Origin: Geminicoccaceae bacterium
Lineage (GTDB): Bacteria > Pseudomonadota > Alphaproteobacteria > Geminicoccales > Geminicoccaceae
DNA length: 64,000 nucleotides
Direction of reading: 5' to 3'
NCBI GenBank assembly: GCA_028285265.1
Contig: JANQPX010000030.1
Location: 496,001 to 560,000, forward strand
Each line of letters opens with the position of its first letter. Position 1 is the first letter of the stretch. Of the stretch, positions 42,759 through 56,134 are shown piece after piece. Both the position numbers and the translations under genes were made by a program. Below the pieces are notes generated by a model that saw only the letters and a list, made by a program, of their open reading frames with translations, ran no database searches and was not told where the DNA came from.

Positions 42759-44348
42759 ATGACAAACCAGACGGTCATGGCGGTTGACGTCGGTACTCGG
42801 AGCGCCCGGGCAGGTGTTTTCAGCGCTTCTGGGGCCCTTTTGGGACGTGCGGAACATCCAATTTTGGTTCACAACCCCCAATCCGACCATGCAGAACATG
42901 ACGGTGAGGATATCTGGCAGGCTGTCGGGACAGCGACAAAGGAGGCACGAGAAAGAGCCGGGGTGGCTGCGGAGGACGTGGTTGGACTCAGCTTTGATGC
43001 GACCTGCTCGCTCGTAGCTCTAGATCATGAGGATCGCCCGCTTAGTGTTTCGATGACGGGTGAGAATCGCTGGAACACGATCGTGTGGATGGACCATCGT
43101 GCGATCGCCGAAGCGGAAGAATGCACGGCCACCGGCCACCGTGTCTTAGCCTCTGTTGGCGGTGTGATGTCGCCGGAGATGGAAATCCCGAAGCTGATGT
43201 GGCTGAAGCGCTACCTACCAGACCGGTGGCGGGGTTACGGTCGCCTTCTTGATTTGGCCGACTTTCTGACCTTTCGCGCTTCAGGAGCGAATAGTCGTTC
43301 TTGCTGCACTGTCACCTGTAAATGGACATATCTTGCCCATGAGGATGTCGGCTGGCAGGCGGATTTTCTGGACACAGTTGGGCTTAGCGATCTCGCCGAA
43401 CGCGCAGCTTTGCCGTCACGCGCGGTTGCGGTGGGCAAACAACTCGGCAAGCTTACTGATGAAGCTGCGGCCCATCTCGGGCTGACCACTGCCTGCGACG
43501 TGGGAGCCGGATTGATTGACGCTCATGCTGGCGCGTTGGCGGCACTTGGACCAACCCTTAGCGAGGGGGGATCAGGTCTAGATCACCATCTCGGGTTGAT
43601 CGCAGGGACATCCACTTGCCATATGGCCTTGTCGCAGCAGCCGCGAGAGGTCGCCGGTGTTTGGGGGCCATATTTTGGTGCGGTTGTTCCTGATCTTTGG
43701 CTGAATGAGGGCGGGCAATCAGCAACCGGAGCGTTGCTTGATCACATCTTGCATTGGCACGCCGAAGGTCGACCTCTGGCCAATCATGGTCATGAGGCGA
43801 TCTTGAAGAAGATTGAGACCATGCGCGCTGCCGAGGGGGAAAGCTTCGCCAGGCGACTACATGTTCTCCCTGACTTTCACGGCAATCGTTCACCGTTGGC
43901 CGATCCGCACGCGGTCGGCGTGATCAGTGGACTGACACTAGATAGTTCCATTGAAAGCCTGGCACGCCTCTACTATCGCACAGCCGTGGGTATCGCCCTT
44001 GGGACACGCCATATCTTGGACGCGCTCAATGCAAACGGTTATGCGATCAATCACCTTCATGTCGCGGGTGGTCACACGAAGAATCCACTTCTCATGGAAC
44101 TCTATGCCGATGCGACCGGTTGCAAGGTCGTGTCACCAGCTGAAGAGGATGTCGTGTTGCAAGGGACAGCCATTGTCGCCGCTGCTGCCGCGGGGCTTTA
44201 TCCTGACCTGGGACGCGCCGCCGCGGCTATGGCGAGAGCGGGGAATGTCATCGAGCCACACGCCGCACGCCACCTCAGCTACGAACAGGACTACCGAATT
44301 TTTCTGACGATGCAAGACCAACGCAGCGCTTTGGACAGTATGATTTGA
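42759..44348 (+). CDS. FGGY-family pentulose kinase (D-ribulokinase-like)
   Basis: A 529-residue sugar kinase with the two-domain ASKHA fold. Seen are the N-terminal phosphate loop AVDVGTRSARAGVF, LSFDATCSLVALD, WMDHRAIAEAE, the sugar-binding CKWTYLAHED, AGLIDAHAGALAAL and LIAGTSTCHMALS, and the C-terminal HVAGGHTKNPLLMELYADATG. This follows the FGGY pentulose (ribulose-type) kinase group. Its exact sugar is not certain. The second kinase gene overlaps its stop, and the xylitol-type dehydrogenase lies 11 kb away, so a link is only suggestive. Confidence 0.83.
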   Translation: MTNQTVMAVDVGTRSARAGVFSASGALLGRAEHPILVHNPQSDHAEHDGEDIWQAVGTATKEARERAGVAAEDVVGLSFDATCSLVALDHEDRPLSVSMTGENRWNTIVWMDHRAIAEAEECTATGHRVLASVGGVMSPEMEIPKLMWLKRYLPDRWRGYGRLLDLADFLTFRASGANSRSCCTVTCKWTYLAHEDVGWQADFLDTVGLSDLAERAALPSRAVAVGKQLGKLTDEAAAHLGLTTACDVGAGLIDAHAGALAALGPTLSEGGSGLDHHLGLIAGTSTCHMALSQQPREVAGVWGPYFGAVVPDLWLNEGGQSATGALLDHILHWHAEGRPLANHGHEAILKKIETMRAAEGESFARRLHVLPDFHGNRSPLADPHAVGVISGLTLDSSIESLARLYYRTAVGIALGTRHILDALNANGYAINHLHVAGGHTKNPLLMELYADATGCKVVSPAEEDVVLQGTAIVAAAAAGLYPDLGRAAAAMARAGNVIEPHAARHLSYEQDYRIFLTMQDQRSALDSMI

Positions 44349-45754
44349 AAGGGCTTGTTGAGGTGCCTGGTGCAAAACTGTCGGTTGTTGTCGTCTTTGA
44401 TGTAGGCAAGACGCATGTAAAGCTTTTGGCCATCGAGCCGAGCGACCGGCGGGTGGTCGAGGCCTTTCAGACAGAGAACCGACCCATCGAGGGGCCTCCT
44501 TATCTGCATGTTGATGTTGAGACGATTTTCTCCTGGTTGATCGAGTCACTCCACGACTTTTTCTTACGGTTTGAGATCCAGGCGATTGTGCCATGTGCCT
44601 ACGGATCGACCGCGGCATTGATCGATCACCAAGGCTTAGTCTTGCCGATGATGGACTACGAAGCTGAGCCACCGGATGACATCAAAGAGGGCTACGCCTT
44701 GGCCGCGCCTCATTTCGATGAGGTTTACTGTCCCATCAATCCAGGCGGCTTGACGCTTGCTCGCCAGCTTTTTTGGCAAAGTCGCCATTTCGCTGAACGT
44801 TTCGAACGTGCTCGTTGGATCTTGCCTGCAGCACAATATTGGGGCTGGCGACTGTCCGGCATCGTTGCGAGCGAGATTACGTCGCTGGGAGCACAGACAC
44901 AGCTCTGGAATCCACGGAGCGGCCGGCTCTCGGACTTGGCCAACAGGGAGGGGTGGTCAAAGAAACTGCCAGCGTTGAAACAGGCTTTCGATGTGCTCGG
45001 TCCCCTTCAATTGCCTCAGGCCCCGAACTGGTTCTCTGAGAGTCCCCCTGTGTTGGTCGGAATTCATGACAGCAATGCAAATTATGCTCGCTATCTCGCC
45101 GCTGGCTTCGAGCGCTTTACGCTGATTTCCAGCGGCACTTGGCTGATTACATTTGACTCAGACCTTCCGCTCGACCGTCTCGATTCGACACGGGACATGG
45201 TGTCGAATACGGACCTCCAAGGCCGTCCCGTTGCCTGCACGCGCTTTATGGGCGGGCGAGAGTATTGTGAACTTGCTGGCGAGGAAGGGCTGGCATCGAT
45301 ACCCATGATGGACGATCTTCGCTTTATCATCAGCCGTGGTACGATGGCTTTGCCATCATTCACCGATAGTGGTGGACCGTTCCCTGGGACGGGAAACCGG
45401 GGCCGGATTATTGGCCCAGCTCCTGAAAGCCCAAGTGAGCGTGCGGCACTCGCCAGTCTTTATGTCGCGTTAATGACGGCATTCGATCTGGATCTGTTAG
45501 CTTCAAGCGGTGATGTGATTATTGACGGAAGCTTCGCTGACAACCGTTTGTTCGCCGGCCTGCTGGCCGCACTCCGTCCTGGACAAACAGTTTTCGTGTC
45601 GAGGGCAAAAGACGGTACGGCGTTGGGGGCATCAATGCTCTGGGGCTGGCCACGTGTGGCGTCGCTCGACCTGGATAGGGTGGCCAGTTTGGAGATCCCT
45701 GACCTTCAAGCCTACGCTAAGGATTGGCGTCGGTGTGTCGAAAGTCTGACATAA
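44345..45754 (+). CDS. FGGY-family carbohydrate kinase, RhaK-like
   Basis: A 469-residue sugar kinase of the group that includes rhizobial RhaK (L-rhamnulokinase). Shared segments are VVFDVGKTHVKLLAI, VPCAYGSTAALID, MMDYEAEPPDD, ASEITSLGAQTQLWNP, VGIHDSNANYARYLA, LISSGTWLITFD and the C-terminal VSRAKDGTALGASML. It starts with a TTG that overlaps the previous stop (TTGA), or at the GTG at 44363. Two kinases in one coupled pair suggests a catabolic unit for one or two related sugars. No transporter, isomerase or aldolase lies alongside. Confidence 0.78.
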   Translation: MKGLVEVPGAKLSVVVVFDVGKTHVKLLAIEPSDRRVVEAFQTENRPIEGPPYLHVDVETIFSWLIESLHDFFLRFEIQAIVPCAYGSTAALIDHQGLVLPMMDYEAEPPDDIKEGYALAAPHFDEVYCPINPGGLTLARQLFWQSRHFAERFERARWILPAAQYWGWRLSGIVASEITSLGAQTQLWNPRSGRLSDLANREGWSKKLPALKQAFDVLGPLQLPQAPNWFSESPPVLVGIHDSNANYARYLAAGFERFTLISSGTWLITFDSDLPLDRLDSTRDMVSNTDLQGRPVACTRFMGGREYCELAGEEGLASIPMMDDLRFIISRGTMALPSFTDSGGPFPGTGNRGRIIGPAPESPSERAALASLYVALMTAFDLDLLASSGDVIIDGSFADNRLFAGLLAALRPGQTVFVSRAKDGTALGASMLWGWPRVASLDLDRVASLEIPDLQAYAKDWRRCVESLT

Positions 45755-45910
45755 TCGAACTCAGCGTTCGGTCCCAGGTTCTCGGCCGCCCAGCAAGATA
45801 TAGGCCATCAAAGGTCTTATCGAACTTCCGAGACCCATCGCTTCCCTGCCAAAAACAAGCTTCAGCCTAGTCGGAGATTTGTTGCCACCTGTATTGACGG
45901 TGACAGCAGC

Positions 45911-49519
<3,609 letters not shown>

Positions 49520-49520
<1 letters not shown>

Positions 49521-50644
49521 CACACGCGCATGGGCATCAGGACATAGAGCGTGCTGCTGTCCTTAGGATCGCGCACCAGCGTGGGTGCCCCGGCGTCTGC
49601 CAAAGCGAGCTCGATTTCTTTGCCCTCAATTTGTCCTGTGATGTCCAGGATATAGCGAGCGTTGAAGCCGATTTCCATAGCGTCGCTCTTGTAGTCAACG
49701 TCCATTTCCTCGATTCCACGTCCGGCGTCAGGGCTGATCGCTGTAAGCGTCAACTTGCCGTCGGAAAGGGCGAGCTTGATCGCCCGAGATTTGTCGGTGG
49801 AAATGGTCGCGATACGATCGACGGCTTCGGCAAGCTCCGATGTCGGCATTACCATCAGCTTGTCATTGTCCGACGGGATGACGCGCTCATAGTCGGGAAA
49901 TGTACCGTCGATCAGTCGAGAACGCAGCACAGCGGTGCCAACCTTGAAACGAATTCGTGCGTGAGAAAGTGCGACCCCGACCTCAATGTCAGCATCGAGT
50001 TCATCGATCAGCTTTCGCAGTTCACCAACGGTTTTCCTCGGAACAATCACACCGGGCATCCCGGCGGCTCCCTCAGGTATGCCGACCTCAACACGGGCAA
50101 GCCGATGGCCGTCGGTCGCGACACTGCGAAGGCAGCTGGTGGCGCCTTCGTCAATCGCGTGCAAGAAGATACCATTGAGATAATAGCGTGTTTCTTCGGT
50201 CGAGATCGCAAACCGGGTGCGATCGATGAGCCGCTTGAGATCGCCGACCGAAAGCGAGAAATTGAAGTCCAATCCCTCATCGGTCATGGCCGGGAAGTCG
50301 GCGGCTGGCAGGCAGGGAAGGTCAAAGGCCGTACGCCCCGAGCGCAGGCTGAGTTCGGCCCCCTGATCGCTCCGTTCCAGCTCAATCTGGCTGCCTTCCG
50401 GGAGTTTTCTTACGACATCATAGAGTGTGTGCGCCGGTGCCGTGATTGCGCCGGGCCGCAACACCTCGGCTTCTGTCGCCTCAACCACGGACAGATCCAT
50501 ATCGGTCGCCGTCAGGCTGATGCCATTGTCGTCGGCTTCCAGCTTAACGTTCGATAAAATGGGAATGGTCGTACGTCGCTCGACCACACTCTGCACATGG
50601 GCCAGAGATTTCAGGAGAGCCGTACGCTCAAAGGCCAACTTCAT
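49520..50644 (-). CDS. dnaN: DNA polymerase III beta subunit (sliding clamp)
   Basis: A 374-residue sliding clamp with three clamp domains. The opening MKLAFERTALLKSLAHVQSVVERRTTIPILSNVKLEA is diagnostic; DFPAMTDE, VIVPRKTVGELRKLI and the C-terminal PTLVRDPKDSSTLYVLMPMRV complete the set. The ATG at 50644 is chosen for the family N terminus; the frame opens 45 codons earlier in intergenic sequence. It lies 463 bases downstream of dnaA, an unusually wide gap, and is coupled to recF. Confidence 0.97.
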
Positions 50645-51107
50645 AATCGCGCCATTTGTTCCTAAGGTGGTGACACTAACCCTTAACAGCCGGCGCGGAG
50701 GGCACATTTGCATCATCAATGCAGGCAGATTCCCGCCGGGACCGGACCATATCACCAACTCAAAGAAAAAACAGCACAATTTGCAGATAAAGGTACATTT
50801 TTTGGCGTGTTGTCGCCTGCTGCAGTCGCGTTATCGGTAAGTGGATCCCGAGCGGACGGCTGGTGGGCTACCGGTTTCTTGATTCCGAAGCAAATCGGCC
50901 CTTGCCTTGTGCTACGAAGACGCATTCGGCGTGAATTTCGCCGAATGCTCTCCTAGCTGGCTGGCCCAGACAAAGCGCGTGCGCGGGCAGGGGCGCGTCG
51001 CGGGAGGGGAGGGCTTGGCGCCCCATCGGCTCTCGCTCGGCCCCATGCCATCGATAATCAACATCCTTGAATGTCGATGCGCGCCGTGGAGCTGCAAACC
51101 CTGTCAG
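50645..51107. other. dnaA-dnaN intergenic stretch
   Basis: No gene is seen in these 463 bases. No TTATNCACA-type DnaA box was found by eye on either strand. The stretch should hold a dnaN promoter, read leftward, but no clear sigma-70 site stands out. A perfect ten-base inverted repeat at 50922-50948 is listed separately. Confidence 0.55.
50922..50948. repeat. Perfect inverted repeat between dnaA and dnaN
   Basis: GCATTCGGCG (50922-50931) and CGCCGAATGC (50939-50948) pair perfectly around a seven-base loop. In the transcript from dnaA it would fold as a strong hairpin 160 bases after the dnaA stop. No T-run follows on either strand, so it is not a standard intrinsic terminator. It could be an mRNA-end stabiliser, a Rho-type site or a protein-binding site. 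Confidence 0.55.
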
Positions 51108-52541
51108 TTAACCGTGGAGTTGCCGGCGAAGCTTCTCGATATCCTCGTTCATCACCGAATCTTGACTTCGCAACTCCTCGATCTTGCGGATCGCATGCAT
51201 AACAGTCGTGTGGTCGCGCCCACCGAAGCGACGGCCGATTTCGGGGAGCGATCTCGGCGTGAGCTGTTTTGCGAGATACATTGCCACCTGGCGCGGCCGC
51301 GCAACGACGCGTGCTCGGCGTGCCGAGTGCATGTCCGACAGCTTGAGGCCGTAATGCTCTGCCACTTTTTTCTGAATTTCTTCGATGGTGATTCGACGTT
51401 CATGGGCACGGAGGAGGTCTTGCAGCACCTCTTGTGCCATTTCCAAGGTGATCGCGCGGCCGACCAAAGTCGCTTGAGCAACAATGCGGTTCAAGGCGCC
51501 TTCAAGCTCTCGGATATTCGATGTGATGCGTGTGGCAAGGAACTCGAGAACCCGATCTGGCACTTTAACTTGAGCGGCCAGCCCCTCAGCTTTTGATTGT
51601 AGAATTCCCAACCGCAGCTCGTAGGTGGAAGGATGAATGTCCACCACTAAACCCCAGCCGAGCCGAGAACGAATACGTTCCTCCAGACCTGAGAGTTCGG
51701 CCGGGCTACGATCTGACGAAATGACGATTTGGCTGCCGCGATCGATCAACGTATTGAACGTGTGAAAAAACTCTTCTTGCGTACTGTCTTTGCCACCGAT
51801 GAACTGCACATCGTCGACCATCAGGACGTCGACGGAACGAAACAGCTCCTTAAAGCGCATCGTGTCCTTAAACCGCAGGGCACGAATGAACTGATACATG
51901 AACTTTTCAGCGGAAAGATAAACCACTTTTCGCGATGGATCCTGACGTTGGATTTCCCAGGCGATCGCATGCATTAAGTGCGTTTTGCCGAGTCCAACGC
52001 CCCCATAGATAAACAACGGATTAAAGGGTAGTTCGTTAAGTTCAGCCACGCGTTTGGCGGCCGCAAAAGCGAGCTCGTTCGGTTTGCCGACCACGAAATT
52101 TTCGAAGGTGCAGCGCGGGTCCAGCGGAGCCGATACATCAGCACTTGGCCCGATCTCCGCCACGGACGCCTTTTGCTCAGGCTCGCCGATTGAGACATGT
52201 GCCATGCGAGGGGTCGTCGCCGTACTCGGCATGACCATGGCGTCACTGGCCTTCGTGACCTTGCTCGGCGTCGGTGTCACGGTCAAAGCAATCCCGTCAA
52301 CGACCGGATTGGCCCGACGCCAAAGCACCTTGATGCGATCCGCGTAATGCGAGGCGATCCAATCCCGCAGAAAGCGGGTGGGAACGCCCAATCGCACGCG
52401 GTCACCCTCAAGCCCTTCGAGAGACAACGAGGCCAGCCAGGTTTTGAACGCAGCGTCGCCATACTCGGCACGCAACTGGTTCTGGACTGCGGACCATTGC
52501 CGTTCCAGGTCGAAAGATGCGCTCTCGGCTCGGACGGTCAT
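51108..52541 (-). CDS. dnaA: Chromosomal replication initiator protein DnaA
   Basis: A 477-residue AAA+ initiator. Domain I starts the protein (WSAVQNQLRAEYGDAAFKTWL); a linker follows (about 95-150); Walker A is YGGVGLGKTHLMHAI and Walker B VDVLMVDDVQFIGGKD. Domain IV carries the DnaA-box recognition helix-turn-helix with PRSLPEIGRRFGGRDHTTVMHA. Gene order rpsT-dnaA-dnaN-recF-gyrB, all leftward. The 368 bases upstream hold no visible DnaA-box cluster, so the origin cannot be placed here. Confidence 0.97.
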   Translation of the reverse strand: MTVRAESASFDLERQWSAVQNQLRAEYGDAAFKTWLASLSLEGLEGDRVRLGVPTRFLRDWIASHYADRIKVLWRRANPVVDGIALTVTPTPSKVTKASDAMVMPSTATTPRMAHVSIGEPEQKASVAEIGPSADVSAPLDPRCTFENFVVGKPNELAFAAAKRVAELNELPFNPLFIYGGVGLGKTHLMHAIAWEIQRQDPSRKVVYLSAEKFMYQFIRALRFKDTMRFKELFRSVDVLMVDDVQFIGGKDSTQEEFFHTFNTLIDRGSQIVISSDRSPAELSGLEERIRSRLGWGLVVDIHPSTYELRLGILQSKAEGLAAQVKVPDRVLEFLATRITSNIRELEGALNRIVAQATLVGRAITLEMAQEVLQDLLRAHERRITIEEIQKKVAEHYGLKLSDMHSARRARVVARPRQVAMYLAKQLTPRSLPEIGRRFGGRDHTTVMHAIRKIEELRSQDSVMNEDIEKLRRQLHG

Positions 52542-52909
52542 AATGTGTTCAGCTTTAGAGCCATGACGTTATCTGCCCGATGTTAGGAGACATCGACACG
52601 GTGGTGCGACGCTCAGCCTATCCGCTTAGAACAAAACTCGAGGTTGACTGGCGAACAAACGAAAAGCCAGAGGACATCACCCAAGCTCTGCGGAAACTGT
52701 CATTCAACTGTGACAATACGGTAATTCCACCCTGATGGGCTGGCAAGGTGACCGAAAGGAGAACAATTAAGATCGCGTTAAAGTTGACGAAAAAAATTGG
52801 CCAATCTGCGACGTTTTGCGCTAAAATCTCGGGATTACAAAGAGAAAAAAGCCCCGCGGTCGACAGCGAGGCTCTTTCATCTATCATCCCATGGTAGATT
52901 GCGTCAGTG
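52542..52909. other. rpsT-dnaA intergenic stretch
   Basis: No gene. It holds the rpsT terminator (listed separately) and must hold the leftward dnaA promoter, for which no strong -35/-10 pair was recognised. No DnaA box matching TTATNCACA was seen by eye on either strand. The middle portion, about 52760-52845, is relatively AT-rich. Confidence 0.55.
52845..52873 (-). terminator. Intrinsic terminator after rpsT
   Basis: Read leftward, AGCCTCGC and GCGGGGCT pair over eight bases (one G-U) around an eight-base loop, followed by TTTTTT. It lies 37 bases after the rpsT stop. A textbook rho-independent terminator separating rpsT from dnaA. Confidence 0.85.
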
Positions 52910-53194
52910 CTAGGCAGTCGCCCCTTCACCCGCAGAGAGCTGGTTCACGCGACGGGCGAGACGTGAGATGCGCCGCGATGCGGTATTAAGCTTCAAAACA
53001 CCCTTTCGAACGCCGCGTCTGATCTCAGGCTCGGCCTCACGAAGAGCATTCTTTGCGGCTTCCGCGTCGCCGCCGGCAACGGCCATTTCGACCTTCTTGA
53101 TATAACTTCTGATCCGGCTGGTACGCGCGCGATTGACCATTGTGCGCTTAGCCGTCTGCCGGATGCGTTTTTTGGCTGAACGGTGATGAGCCAT
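52910..53194 (-). CDS. rpsT: 30S ribosomal protein S20
   Basis: A 94-residue basic three-helix protein that binds 16S rRNA. The opening [17 protein letters not shown] is characteristic, as are [16 protein letters not shown] and [28 protein letters not shown] lies 11 bases before the ATG and a strong promoter 41 bases upstream; the terminator lies just after the stop, so this is a single-gene unit. Its place before dnaA is common in alphaproteobacteria. Confidence 0.97.
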   Translation of the reverse strand: MAHHRSAKKRIRQTAKRTMVNRARTSRIRSYIKKVEMAVAGGDAEAAKNALREAEPEIRRGVRKGVLKLNTASRRISRLARRVNQLSAGEGATA

Positions 53195-53234
53195 AGAGTT
53201 TCGAACCTCGGTGAAAAAAAATCTTGCAGCAGGT

Positions 53235-53263
53235 CATATACTGAGCGAACCGCCATGCGTCAA
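53235..53263 (-). promoter_or_regulatory. Sigma-70-type promoter of rpsT
   Basis: Read leftward: -35 TTGACG, a 17-base spacer, then -10 TATATG. The predicted transcript start lies about 35 bases before the rpsT ATG. Good match to the housekeeping consensus with ideal spacing. Confidence 0.7.
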
Positions 53264-53343
53264 CATCGCGGTTACCCTAATGTTTCGGGCGATCGCCATT
53301 CTTTTGGTGCGACACGATAGCCTTGGGGATTCAGCTCAATGTG

Positions 53344-54114
53344 TTAGCGCTGATTGAAGGTCGGCGTGCGTTTTTCCAAGAACGCCTGCATGCCCTCCTT
53401 GCGATCGTCGGTGGCAAACGTCGCATAGAATAAGCGGCGCTCCGCCCGAATGCCTTCCGAGAGGGTCGTCTCGTAGGCTGCATTCACAGCATCTTTGGCC
53501 ATGGCGACAACCGGTTGGGATTTTTCTGCAATCGCATTGGCGAGCTTGATCGCTTCGTCCAGAAGGTCAGCAACGGGCACAACGCGCGCCACCAGATTGG
53601 CTCGTTCTGCTGCATGCGCATCCATCATGTGCCCTGTGAGCACCATTTCCATCGACTTTGACTTGCCGATCGCTCGGGTGAGACGTTGGGTGCCGCCTGC
53701 TCCTGGGATCGTACCAATGTTAATCTCGGGCTGGCCGAACTTAGCATTGTCGGCAGCGATGATGATGTCGCACATCATCGCAAGCTCGCATCCGCCGCCA
53801 AGCGCGTGGCCCGCCACAGCAGCGATGATTGGCTTTCTCGTTTCGGCGACGCGTTGCCAAGGCCGGATGAAGTCGCTCTGCTGGACTTCAGCGAAGTCCT
53901 TCGGCTCCATCTCAGCGATGTCAGCGCCGGCAGCGAATACCCGATCGGAGCCGGTAAGCACAACGGCGGCGATGTCCGGATCCTCGTCAAAGGCAGCCAA
54001 GGCATCATTGAGCTCGTCAATAATCTGCCCATTCAGGGCATTGACCTTGGGGCGGTTCAGCGTGATCACGCCAACTGGATCGCGGCTATCTACCAATAAA
54101 TGTTCATACGCCAT
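53344..54114 (-). CDS. Enoyl-CoA hydratase
   Basis: A 256-residue crotonase-fold enzyme that hydrates trans-2-enoyl-CoA in beta-oxidation. It shows the oxyanion-hole AAGADIAEM, the catalytic GGGCELAMMCD (first Glu) and QPEINIGTIPGAGGTQRL (second Glu region), and a C-terminal AERRLFYATFATDDRKEGMQAFLEKR typical of short-chain enoyl-CoA hydratase. Both catalytic glutamates are present. Start: ATG 54114 with AGGGGGA seven bases upstream; the longer frame to 54174 lacks a site. A stand-alone gene between rpsT and mutM. Confidence 0.92.
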   Translation of the reverse strand: MAYEHLLVDSRDPVGVITLNRPKVNALNGQIIDELNDALAAFDEDPDIAAVVLTGSDRVFAAGADIAEMEPKDFAEVQQSDFIRPWQRVAETRKPIIAAVAGHALGGGCELAMMCDIIIAADNAKFGQPEINIGTIPGAGGTQRLTRAIGKSKSMEMVLTGHMMDAHAAERANLVARVVPVADLLDEAIKLANAIAEKSQPVVAMAKDAVNAAYETTLSEGIRAERRLFYATFATDDRKEGMQAFLEKRTPTFNQR

Positions 54115-54354
54115 TCTCGTTCCCCCTGACCGAAGGCCGACCACGAAACCCACGTTGCTCATCGGCCAGCGCAATCAGCGCGGAATAAACACCAGGTCCG
54201 GCCCCGACGTCTAGACTTGACAGGTCGCCCGATCGTCGCGGGCTCAGGATCGAAGCCTGCGCGGTCCATCTCAAGTCGCCTCCAATCTGGAAGGAATTGC
54301 CAGATGATCCAGACAATGCTGGGAATCGGCCTGCCCGATCTGCCCAATAGCACA

Positions 54355-55170
54355 TCATCGCTGACATGCAGGGCAATAGAACGTTGATCGGTTCGCTTGA
54401 ACCATCGTTCTGATCGGTTGTTCGCAAGACGGGCACGGCTCGTCCGCACGCCCGTAAACCTCGAATTGATGTTGGAAGTAACCGAGTTCGCCGTCGGTTT
54501 GGACATAGTCGCGAAGGGAGGAGCCGCCAGCATCGATTGCCGCCCGTAAGACCGTTGTGATCGCTTGAGCTAGTCGCCGAAAGTCCGACGCCTTCAGACT
54601 GTCGGCTGGGCGTAACGGGGATAATTTAGCTTTGAACAGGCTTTCACACGCATAGATATTGCCGACGCCTACAATCAGTTTTTGATTCATGATGGCGACT
54701 TTTATGGGGCTTGCTCGACCTTGAAGGACTTTCTTTAACGCGGTCGCATCAAAGGTAGGATCGAGAGGCTCGAGACCGAGGTCAGCGAGGCGCGGATGGG
54801 AGGCGAGCTTGTCTTCCGCGACCAGATCAAGCATGCCGAATCGACGAGGGTCGACATAGCGGAGCACGGTCCCGTCATCAAACTGGAAGGTCAGGTGCTC
54901 ATGACGCCCGGCACCCTGCCCATCAAAAAGAAGGCGTCCCGACATGCCCAGATGCAAGATAAGTCGATGGCCGTTGTCGAGGAGAGCCAAGATATATTTG
55001 GCACGCCGATCAAATCGAAGAATGCGGCAACCGAAGAGGCGTTCTGGCAAGGCGGTTGGCAGGGGAAAGCGGAGATCGGCTCGGTGCTGGGCGACACCGA
55101 CGATGGTCCTGCCCACCAGGCGTGCCTCGAGCCCCCGCATCGCCGTCTCGACTTCGGGTAGTTCCGGCAT
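54355..55170 (-). CDS. mutM: Formamidopyrimidine-DNA glycosylase
   Basis: A 271-residue Fpg/MutM repair enzyme that removes 8-oxoguanine and nicks the strand. It begins MPELPEVET, where Pro2 after Met removal is the Schiff-base nucleophile and Glu3 the acid. It also has HLGMSGRLL, the helix-two-turn-helix (IVGVGNIYACESLFKA) and a C-terminal zinc finger CPSCEQPI...CPAC. The ATG at 55170 is required for Pro2; the frame opens eight codons earlier. Divergent from ubiE, with 164 bases between the starts. Confidence 0.96.
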   Translation of the reverse strand: MPELPEVETAMRGLEARLVGRTIVGVAQHRADLRFPLPTALPERLFGCRILRFDRRAKYILALLDNGHRLILHLGMSGRLLFDGQGAGRHEHLTFQFDDGTVLRYVDPRRFGMLDLVAEDKLASHPRLADLGLEPLDPTFDATALKKVLQGRASPIKVAIMNQKLIVGVGNIYACESLFKAKLSPLRPADSLKASDFRRLAQAITTVLRAAIDAGGSSLRDYVQTDGELGYFQHQFEVYGRADEPCPSCEQPIRTMVQANRSTFYCPACQR

Positions 55171-55334
55171 GGCGTTCTCGCCCTCGCTTGACATCGATAT
55201 CGAAGAACAGAAGCGCTTGTCCCATAAGGAGCGCTTTCGTACAACAATTCAGCCCTGCGGAAATGGCTTCCACACAGGGTGCTGCCAGCCCTAACAGCTC
55301 GAACCACCGACCAGGCCGATCCAGTAAGGATGTC

Positions 55335-56132
55335 ATGACCGTCTCTCGAACCAAAGACCATCAAGACGCAGCCTCCAGGCGGCTTGCAACCTCATTTGGT
55401 TATCGTGATATCGATCCTCGCGAGAAGGCTGACTTGGTTGGCGAGCTCTTTGCTCGGGTCGCAGATCGCTACGATCTCATGAATGACCTGATGAGCGGTG
55501 GCGTCCATCGTTTGTGGAAATCCTCGATGGTTGACGTGCTGGCGCCGCGTCCAGGCTTGCGTCTGCTCGATGTTGCCGGAGGAACTGGAGACATTGCCTT
55601 TCGGGTCCTCGACCGGTTGAAGCGGCGATCAGGGCCGCCCTCTGCGATCACCGTTTTGGATATCAATCCCGCTATGCTCGGCGTCGGCCGTGACCGAGCG
55701 ATCGATCAAAATCGTTTGACCGGTGTCGATTGGATCGCTGCCGATGCGGAATGCTTGCCGATCGAGAGCAGTTCCATGGATGCCTACACGGTTGCGTTCG
55801 GTATTCGAAATGTCACCCATATCGATCAGGCGCTCCGAGAAGCTTACCGGGTGTTGAAGCCAGGAGGCCGTTTCCTTTGCCTCGAATTTTCTTCGCTTCA
55901 GTGGCGAGAACTCCAAACGCTCTATGACGCCTATTCGTTTAAAGTGGTTCCATGGCTTGGTGAGCAAGTCGCTGATGATCGTGATGCCTATCAATATCTC
56001 GTTGAGAGTATTCGTCGTTTCCCAGACCAAGAAACGTTTGCAGCGATGATCCGTGCGGCAGGTTTCGAGGGCGTGCGTTGCCGCAATATGACGGGGGGCG
56101 TCGCCGCTCTTCACACTGGTTGGCGCATCTAA
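55335..56132 (+). CDS. ubiE: Ubiquinone/menaquinone C-methyltransferase
   Basis: A 265-residue class I SAM methyltransferase of ubiquinone synthesis. FGYRDIDPREKADLVGELFARVADRYDLMNDLMSGG is the UbiE opening; the SAM loop is LLDVAGGTGDIAF; AFGIRNV and FLCLEFSS follow; the C-terminal NMTGGVAALHTGWRI is the UbiE signature. The ATG at 55335 has AAGGA four bases upstream. The frame opens far earlier (55056), overlapping mutM on the other strand; ATG 55263 is a less likely alternative. ubiB starts two bases after the stop. Confidence 0.95.
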   Translation: MTVSRTKDHQDAASRRLATSFGYRDIDPREKADLVGELFARVADRYDLMNDLMSGGVHRLWKSSMVDVLAPRPGLRLLDVAGGTGDIAFRVLDRLKRRSGPPSAITVLDINPAMLGVGRDRAIDQNRLTGVDWIAADAECLPIESSSMDAYTVAFGIRNVTHIDQALREAYRVLKPGGRFLCLEFSSLQWRELQTLYDAYSFKVVPWLGEQVADDRDAYQYLVESIRRFPDQETFAAMIRAAGFEGVRCRNMTGGVAALHTGWRI

Positions 56133-56134
56133 CG

